From NCBI GenBank assembly GCA_030248215.1, contig JASANG010000403.1:186001-250000 (forward strand): DNA of 64,000 bases. Reading direction: 5' to 3'. The notes beneath the pieces are model-generated. The model had not been told where the DNA came from, ran no database searches, and saw nothing but the letters and a program-made list of their open reading frames with translations. The position numbers were made by a program, and so were the translations under genes. The stretch's first letter is position 1, and the number at the start of each line of letters is the position of its first letter. Positions 56,701 to 64,000 of this stretch are shown here, one piece after another. The stretch comes from Enoplolaimus lenunculus. Taxonomy: Eukaryota; Nematoda; Enoplea; Enoplida; Thoracostomopsidae.

Positions 56701-59700
56701 GCAGTTACTATCACTTTAATCACCAAATCCGCAAAGAAACTTCAAACTGAAAGTGAAGAAAGCTGTTTGGGTTTTCCATTTACCAAGCAGCATCCTGACG
56801 CTGCAGTTTTCAACTTTGCATCACAAATTTAATAAAACTAGGCAGATAAAGAAAGCACTTGCCAGAAATATACGCTCCACATTGCATATCTGTCGTATTG
56901 CTTTCGTTGAGGGCCTTTCCATCAGGGGTGCACTGTTCTTGTTTGATTAGCTTGTCCTGCTTTGCATTGCTAGTTTCATCTTCTGTTTCCACATCCATAG
57001 TTTCAGTGTCCAACAGCTCAATTGTAATACGGTTGTCGTTATGTATCTGAAATATGCTCCAAAATGTTTTGACTCTTGCAGTCAAAGAATTTAACTTTTT
57101 TGGCTGAAATACGCTAAGGCAATGGCGGATCTTAGAGGAACCATGGATCTCATGCTTATTGACGTTTAGCGCTTAAATATTATTTGGTTTCTAGATGGCG
57201 TCGCTCGCAAAGTTTTTTTACTGTCATGGGCATATTTAATATTGCAACCTCCATCGAAAGTTTCTGTTTCCGCTGCTGACTGTGTACACTGCAACATTGG
57301 GTAGCATAATGCAAATCTTCGTCCCAGCAGCTCCACAACCAGCACGCCACTAATTCACAAGAAACTGATGTGATATCACCCGCAATAACACAGTTCAGAA
57401 GGCTGATACCCAACCCTTTTGGATGACTTACAAAAAAGTTCTTGAAACAATTTTGATCTGCCATCAACAGTTCTGCAGCCCGCTGGTAATCTTGTTCGAT
57501 TGAAAAACGTTCTTCTTCAGACAAGTGTGATTCAAGCCCACTGTCAGTCGGATTTAACCGAGCGTTCCAAGTTTCAAATAATTTAATGCTTTCTATGCAC
57601 ACTTCTTCGCTAATCATATTTTGAAGCTGAAAAACAGAAGTATAAAAGCCGTATTCTCAAAAGTACAAATCGCCAGCTATTCGTAGTTTTTCATGCAATT
57701 GAAATGCGGCAATTGCGGATTCAAATTTTGCTCAAAACTGTATAAAAGTTCTTAATTTCGAACCCTACCACGGGCTGGTTCGTAATTTTGCAACATGTAC
57801 CAAAAGTAGATAGACACTGATTACGGTATGTATTTAATGTCTTATTTAAGGATGTGCCGGTACAAAAATGTATTTTAAAAATATGCCCATGCCAAACCGA
57901 TGCCCATTCCAATTTTAAAACACGACGATTAAATAACGGATAGGATGCTACATTACATCATTATGCGAAAACCCAAACCCTAACTACCATAAACGATTGT
58001 AAATTTTATGCAGGGTTCCAGAAGGAACTAAATTTTGCAGGAACAGGAACAGAAATAGAATTTCTTTGCAGGAACCGGAATTTGAAATAATTTTCATCAC
58101 CGAATTACTGCTGGACTTTTCAGAAAACGTGCCAAACAATAGCTTGATCGAATTTTCAGCTATTTCATCATAAAGTTTTGCGAAAACAACCGTGTCGAAA
58201 TAATTTTTCAAAGACCAAGTTTCCAATATTTAAATGATTACGAATAATTTGCCACAAAACCGTAATAATTCTGGTTCCTGCATTTTTGAATGCAGCAACA
58301 GGAACAAGAAATGGATTTTTGCAACAATTCCGGCTTGCAAAAAATATCGGCAAAGAATCGTCAATTTTTTGCAATGCTGAAACCGACAGACACGAAAAGT
58401 GCCGATTGTTACCGATACCGATTAATCGGCACTTATCTAGTTTTCATATTGCCGCTGTCTTTGAGATTGCAACAAACGTAACGTCACAATTGCATAACTT
58501 AAATTGCCAACTTGCCGACTTTGAAAAAATTTTTAACTAAAGAATAAACGACACATGATTACTATAAGGGCTTGGCCACTAAGCCTAGCGCTAAACCTAA
58601 ACATAAGCCTACGCTTTGCCCTATAAAGTCACCCAATCTTCATGTTTCCCACAAGCGAGGCCCCTATAGTTACCACAGGTCGAATAAACAATACACAATG
58701 TTGACATAGAAATTAAGTTAAACAATTTTTAACAGTAACGCCGATTACCATGTCACATCATCTTGTATCATCACGCTTGTTTGAGCTAATAGCTCTGGAT
58801 ACAAGATTTGTGGTCTTCTTAACGACTTACTTGACGAACCATATTCGATATAATCTTGTCAAACGAAAACGTAATAAACGCATGAATTGTAAACATTTCA
58901 CGAATGTTATCTTCAAACGTATTCGAATCTATCTGCCCATCCAGCAAGTTTTTAATGTTTTCTAGCAAATTTAAGTAGTACTGCGACGCTGGAAGCTTGC
59001 CTGAAAATACTTATTCAAGGGCAGCTTACTGACATGTCCATTAAAACGTGACCGTTTTGGTATAGTCTAGAAGACTGATACCAGAGAAACAAACAGCTAC
59101 AGGAAATTACGTAGTCATGCTCCTGATGTACCTTGCAAATTAAATTCTAACCTGCATATATTGAGCAAAACGAAGCTCCAAACGAAGATCGGAGTTTCGC
59201 GAAGCGTTCTTTATTTTGTGCTCGGGGGTCGAAAGGTGGATGTCCGCCCGCCCGCCCATCCGAAAAGAATCTCAGGAACCGCTGAACCGATTTTGATAAA
59301 CTTTTGTTACTTGAAAGCCTGTCATCCTGCGGTGTTAACCTCCAAATGGTGTTTTAAAATTTTAAGCCGTTTATTAGCTATAGGCTAATTTGAATAATTG
59401 GTTAAGCCTAAATTTGGACTTCTTAAGATATTCAATTATTACGATTAGAAACAATGCAATTTCTGTACTAGTTCTTGAGCGCGAGGAATCTGAATAAATT
59501 GTTTACAAACCTCTAAAACAGACAATTGAAAAGTTTGCTAACTGCTTAGCCAGCTAATATCTAATTTGCATAAATTGTCACTTTTTAAGTTATTTCACTA
59601 ATTATTAGGGTTACAAGCGATCTAATTTCAGTACTAAAGGGTTTTTACGGTACGAGAAATCTGAATAAATTGTATACAAACATTCAAAACTGATAATCGA

Positions 59701-62700
59701 ACAGTTAGGTAATTTGCATATTAGCATAATCGATAAGCCTAAATTCGGACTTTTCTTCACAATATTTTACTAATTATTAAAGTTACAAGCAATCTAATTT
59801 CAATAATAAAGGGTTTTTGGGTGCGAAGAATCTGAATAAATTGTTAACGTACTTCCAAAACCGTTAAATGAATAGTTGGCTAATAACTAATTTGCATATT
59901 AGCTTAATTGCTTAAGTGTGTTCAAGCTTCGCTCAATACATGTAGTCCCATCACGACTGGTATTAGTTAATTTAATACCCTTTACCTATCAAAAATTCAC
60001 ACAATTTATACTGAAATAGAATATAATGCACCCTGTAGCAAACTTACTCGATGGCTTAATCATTCTTAACTTTTCTGCTGCGGACTCGGTCGGCTGTGAC
60101 TTTTTCTTCGTGCGCTGTTCTTCCAATTCAAGATGACGGGAATAGTCACGAAGCTTACCAAGACGCTCACACAACAGAGAATGAAGTCGCAAAAATATAT
60201 ACCATGCCTCAGGTAGAAATATTAGTGTGTAACCAAGAGAGTTCTGAAATTACTCATCACAAATACTTAAATTATTCATAGTCGGGTAGAGTTATCGACA
60301 GTAAACCGTTAAAGGTAGCACACGTATTTGTAAGTAATGTTCCAGTAGTCCAACCAAGCTGTACTAGCTGTAGGAGACTGATTTTAGATATGCAACCACC
60401 AGTTTTGCAATAACGTGGTAATTAGGAATATGTTGATTACCTGCGCAATGCACTGAAATGCAACTTTAAAACACACCTTAATCGTTCATTACCCCTCCTC
60501 TGTTATTTACTTGCGGCTTTATAACTTTTTGCTGCCTTTGCTTGCGAGCAACGCGTTTTGCTTCTTTCTTTTTTTGCAATTTTAGCTGCTTTGTCGCTGC
60601 ACGCGTTGTAGATGACGCGTGAGTGCTTGCGCTAGATACTGAACTGACGTCGTCGTCATCTGAAAATTTGACAAGCTTTTTAAATGGCTACGTTTCCTAC
60701 ACCGATAAAGAAAAAAAGTGCAAACAAATCTCAATTATAAACATAGTTATCCTTGGTTCCAATATAGCCAGATTTACACGTTGGTATTGATATTGTTTGA
60801 TATTTCGCACTAATTTCCAGTGCAACAGAAATGAATACCAAAATCGTCTTCATCATCAGATAATTCACTGCGTTCGATACCAAATAAATCAGGCATTGTC
60901 TGCCGCAACAACTTCTTGATTCCAGCTTTTTCTTCAGGGCACAGACCTAGAACGCAAATGCTTCTGTTCATGTAGATAAAAAATGTATCTATATTACGAT
61001 CAATATGTAATATGGATAATATCAGTAGAAGAAGGAAATCCAAACCATAATTATTTCAATAAGCGAAACCTTCACACAAATCAATATTAAGTTGGGTGCA
61101 AAGGCGAAAGCTTCTCCACCTCACAACATTTGAAATCCACTGCAGCTGCAATATTTTTATAGTATAAGTACGATTGTCTTAAGCCATGTAAGTTGCGTTG
61201 TTGAATAGCCAGTAAGTTTTGCCATAATGACTTAAAAATTTAAGACGTCTGCTGTTTAGTCGTTGATATAAATAGTTTCTAACATATCCATAACTCACAA
61301 GAAAAAAGCGAAAGTTAAATGCTAACATCACAAAATAGTTTACCTGACAGACGCTTCACATGATGAATCAACAAGTCATTCGTTCCATAAAAAATTACAT
61401 TGTCGTCTGGATACTTGATTGCCATGTGCGGCCCCGAAAGCACGAGACTTGTACCTTCTTCAATTTGTTCGTGACGCTAAAAATGATTCAAACACTTCGT
61501 AAAGTAATGTGATCATATGTCATCAAATTGCAGTTCGAAATTGTGACAAACATAATAATACGGCAATTTTTAGATTTTAAAACTTCTCGTAAACCGTCTT
61601 ACGAGTTTCTAAACAAAAAAATATAAAAAATACCGCGCAACAAGTACTAAATTAACACATCTTATTTCGAATATATTACAACATAACAAACCCTTCAAAT
61701 TCTAATCCGTTGCACTCCGAATAACTTAAAAAATAAACAGCAAGATTAAAACGAATTTAGTTACTGGAAAAAGTATTTGCTTTCGTCAAAGCAACCTATA
61801 AACGTTCCCAGATTATATCATTGAGGCAAAAATGCAAAGTAACAACAGCCTTACCTCGTCGTATAAAGTTTCAATCTGATTCAATAAAGCTTTCGATCGA
61901 ATCAACTTTAAATCGTTTTGTTTGAACGTAAGTGCTTGGTGATCCAGTGATTTTAAATAATATCGTTCAAGCTGTTCACGCCAAACTTTATTAAAACCTT
62001 TCTGTGCTTCTCGCCATTCGTCATCTTTTGCCCTTAGTCTACAAATAACACAATCTGGTTATGTATAAACAAAAACACAAATGCGTAAGCGTGACACCAA
62101 AGTTAGAATTTAGAAACCGCCTCCTGAAGCAATAAATACATATCTCTACAAATAAAAGAAGCAGCCATCTCAAATATTTGTAGCACACATCCGTAGTTTA
62201 CGACGGACATTGGTACCAAGTCTTTGAAAATTTTCTCAGTTTTCCAATAACGCACTTACCGTCTTAACACAACAGGTAACGCATTCACAGGGTTACGCTT
62301 GAGACCTTCAATTACGTCACCCGCCTTGTCTCCATAAATTCTAGAAGAAAAAAAATCTTTGTCTTCTGTTATTCAGACGCGGATTTCTCTAGATTGCTTA
62401 AGACGTACAGCTTTATTGAGTTTCCTAATTTGAAAAATATTTGATTATACTAAATCTAGAAAGATAAAATAAAAATCGGTCAACAATAAATTAGTAATAT
62501 AAATCATAATCATTCAACTTTCAAAATTTTATTGTACAAATTGACAAAAACAAAATCAAGCATACCGTTTGATAGCTTTTTGGTGCAAAACAGCAGAACG
62601 ACCTCCCAGCGTGTCACTGAGTCGAAAGCGTGCCTGATCAGCAGGCGTCATTGTTTCAAGACTGCGTCGCGCAGCTTCCAAAACGTGTATTGTTGATCTA

Positions 62701-64000
62701 TTAATTTCGATAACAATATCCAACTGAAATGTATAAAATAAACGAAGTTATTCATTGTTCACCAGTCGCAGTGGGACTACATGTATTGAGCGAAGCTCGA
62801 ACACACTTAGCCAATTAAGCTAATAATATGCAAATTAATCATTAGCTAACTATTCATTTATAGGTTTTGGAGGCTTGTAAACAATTTATTTAAATTCTTC
62901 GCACCCAAAACCCTTCAGTAACCCTAATAATTAGTCAAATAATTTTAAAACATCTTAATTTAAACTTATCAATTAAGCTAATATGCACATTAGTTATTAG
63001 CTAACTATTCAATTGTTGGTTTTGAAGGTTTATAGACAATTTATTTAGATTCCTCGCAGCCAAAAGCCCTATATTCCTGAATTTACATTGCTGCAACCTT
63101 AATAATTAGTGAAATTCTGTAAAAAAAGTTCTAAGTTAGGCTTTATGCTAATATACAAAATTAGCTATTAGCTAACTAGTCAGTTATCGGTTTCGGAGGT
63201 TCGTAATAAACAATTTATTCGAATTCCCCGCACTAAAACCCTTTACTTTTGAAATTACATTCCTTGTACCCCTAATAATTAGTGAAATAATGCAAAAACT
63301 CCTAAATTAGAATTAACTAATTATGCAAATTAGTCTGTAGCTAATAAACCGTTTAAAATATTAAAACCCAATGCGAGGTTATCACCCCAGGATTATCGGC
63401 TTTCAAACAAAACAAATTAAATCAAAATCGGTTCAGCGGTTCCAGAGATTTTTTCGGACAGTCAGACGGACGGACATCCACCTTTCAACCCCGAAGTACA
63501 AAACATAAAACGCTTCGCGATCGCTTTGCTCAATCACTTCAGACAATATTGTAAGTCAAAAGTATGACAACAAAAAGCGTATTATGTAAAATACCCCCTC
63601 CTCTCCACACAGTTTTTACTTCGAAACGCTCGTCTTCTGCTCGGTAAATGTATTCTTCGTACTGTGTTTTCTTAGCAGAAACTGTGGTTGTATCTTCTGA
63701 GGACCATGACGGAAACGATACCCATGTATCGTTTAAAACCTATAACGCACAAAAATAGTACTATTCTAAGTTAAGCAGTACCATATAGAGTACTTCACAA
63801 AAATTTCGCTGCGGATGCATTGGGACTCTAACCCACGTGCAACTCTAAAAACGGCTTAAAATTATTTGTAGTTACCAGTTCACCGACATGTTTATCTTGT
63901 AGAACAGCGTTCAGAACAACAAATACTGTTGTTAAACCACATTTAACAAACAAATTTAATATACCTGATCACACAGCGGTGTTCTGCCGCTGCACTTTGG
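53758..64000 (-). CDS. SIN3: SIN3 transcriptional corepressor, 3' part
   Basis: Scaffold of the SIN3-HDAC complex. The 17 exons in the window are 64000-63965 (cut by the edge), 63739-63620, 62723-62566, 62340-62260, 62038-61855, 61476-61344, 60946-60839, 60659-60511, 60243-60048, 59000-58831, 57626-57432, 57046-56863, 56602-56497, 56266-56086, 55741-55568, 54902-54693 and 54201-53758. They total 2829 nt and 942 aa in one frame. The HDAC-interacting domain is clear: [66 protein letters not shown]. Then come [22 protein letters not shown], the Sin3 C-terminal region ([23 protein letters not shown] and [62 protein letters not shown]) and a divergent tail. PAH domains lie beyond the edge. Exon 57046-56863 appears to use a GC donor (GCAAGT). 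A strong GTAAGTATG inside the last exon (near 54053) could be an alternative donor. Confidence 0.95.
55226..55341. repeat. Tandem duplication, 2 x 58 bp, SIN3 intron
   Basis: Two adjacent copies sharing GAGAAAYGAATTTG, GATCAAACCCACTTCG and TTTTTAATGCCCGCGGCGCA, with a few differences. Confidence 0.8.
55747..55842. repeat. Perfect tandem duplication, 2 x 48 bp, beside a SIN3 exon
   Basis: Two identical 48-bp copies (55747-55794 and 55795-55842). On the minus strand they lie just upstream of the acceptor of exon 55741-55568, so the duplication has doubled the stretch that would hold the branch point and pyrimidine tract. Confidence 0.85.
59158..59947. repeat. GAGCGAAGC repeat, copy 2, in a SIN3 intron
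   Basis: Starts near GCGAAGCGTTC, then GTCGAAAGGTGGATGTCC and a CCCG microsatellite, then three AT-rich sub-repeats of about 190 bp (GAATCTGAATAAATTGT, GTTAGGTAATTTGCATATTAGC, TAAAGGGTTTTT). Ends GCTTCGCTCAATACATGTAG. The short inverted ends GAGCGAAGC/GCTTCGCTC suggest a mobile element, perhaps with internal tandem growth. Confidence 0.7.
62768..63545. repeat. GAGCGAAGC repeat, copy 3, inverted, in a SIN3 intron
   Basis: Inverse of copy 2: begins GGACTACATGTATTGAGCGAAGC-type sequence, runs through the AT-rich sub-repeats, then AACCGATTTTGAT-class sequence (inverse), GACGGACGGACATCC, and ends GCTTTGCTCAATCA. Similarity to copy 2 extends a few bases beyond the inverted ends (CCAGTCG, GGGACTACATG), so the true end lies there. 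Confidence 0.7.

Overview
This is eukaryotic, almost certainly animal, nuclear DNA. It is AT-rich (roughly two thirds A+T by eye), its genes have many short exons with GT-AG splice sites, and long stretches between and inside genes are filled with small repeats. Five conserved genes could be rebuilt exon by exon with every splice phase closing. A sixth, cysteine-rich gene is partly visible. The proteins are clearly metazoan in type. The species cannot be fixed from the sequence; a marine invertebrate such as a tunicate is only a guess.

Layout. A cysteine-rich gene lies at 0.5-1.5 kb (-), RAB28 at 5.0-6.4 kb (-), fructose-1,6-bisphosphatase at 8.5-16.3 kb (-, 8 exons, 340 aa), and the proteasome ATPase PSMC3/Rpt5 at 18.6-26.2 kb (-, 11 exons, 435 aa). 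A repeat-rich block of about 22 kb (26.2-48.4 kb) holds no firmly identified gene. A 3-exon gene at 48.4-52.0 kb (+) encodes a protein that looks like two ureidoglycolate-lyase-like domains fused in tandem. The 3' 17 exons of SIN3 lie at 53.8-64.0 kb (-); the gene runs off the right edge. All genes but the lyase-like one are on the minus strand. They are unrelated housekeeping functions (vesicle/ciliary GTPase, gluconeogenesis, proteasome, chromatin corepressor) and show no pathway logic.

Repeats are the most distinctive part. Several families of short non-autonomous DNA transposons can be defined by inverted ends and target-site duplications read directly from the sequence: family A (about 400-440 bp, TA duplications); family B (about 160-190 bp, 6-bp duplications, interior made of TTAGGC-like hexamers); and hAT-like elements with CAGGG ends and 8-bp duplications, one with a perfect duplication. 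One hAT-like element sits inside a decayed LINE that itself sits in a PSMC3 intron. Another sits inside a unit of a local repeat, so its empty site can be read from neighbouring copies. tRNA-derived SINE-like repeats, tandem duplications, a GC-rich fold-back and a cluster of three covarying hairpins complete the picture. No LTR element or virus-derived gene was recognised.
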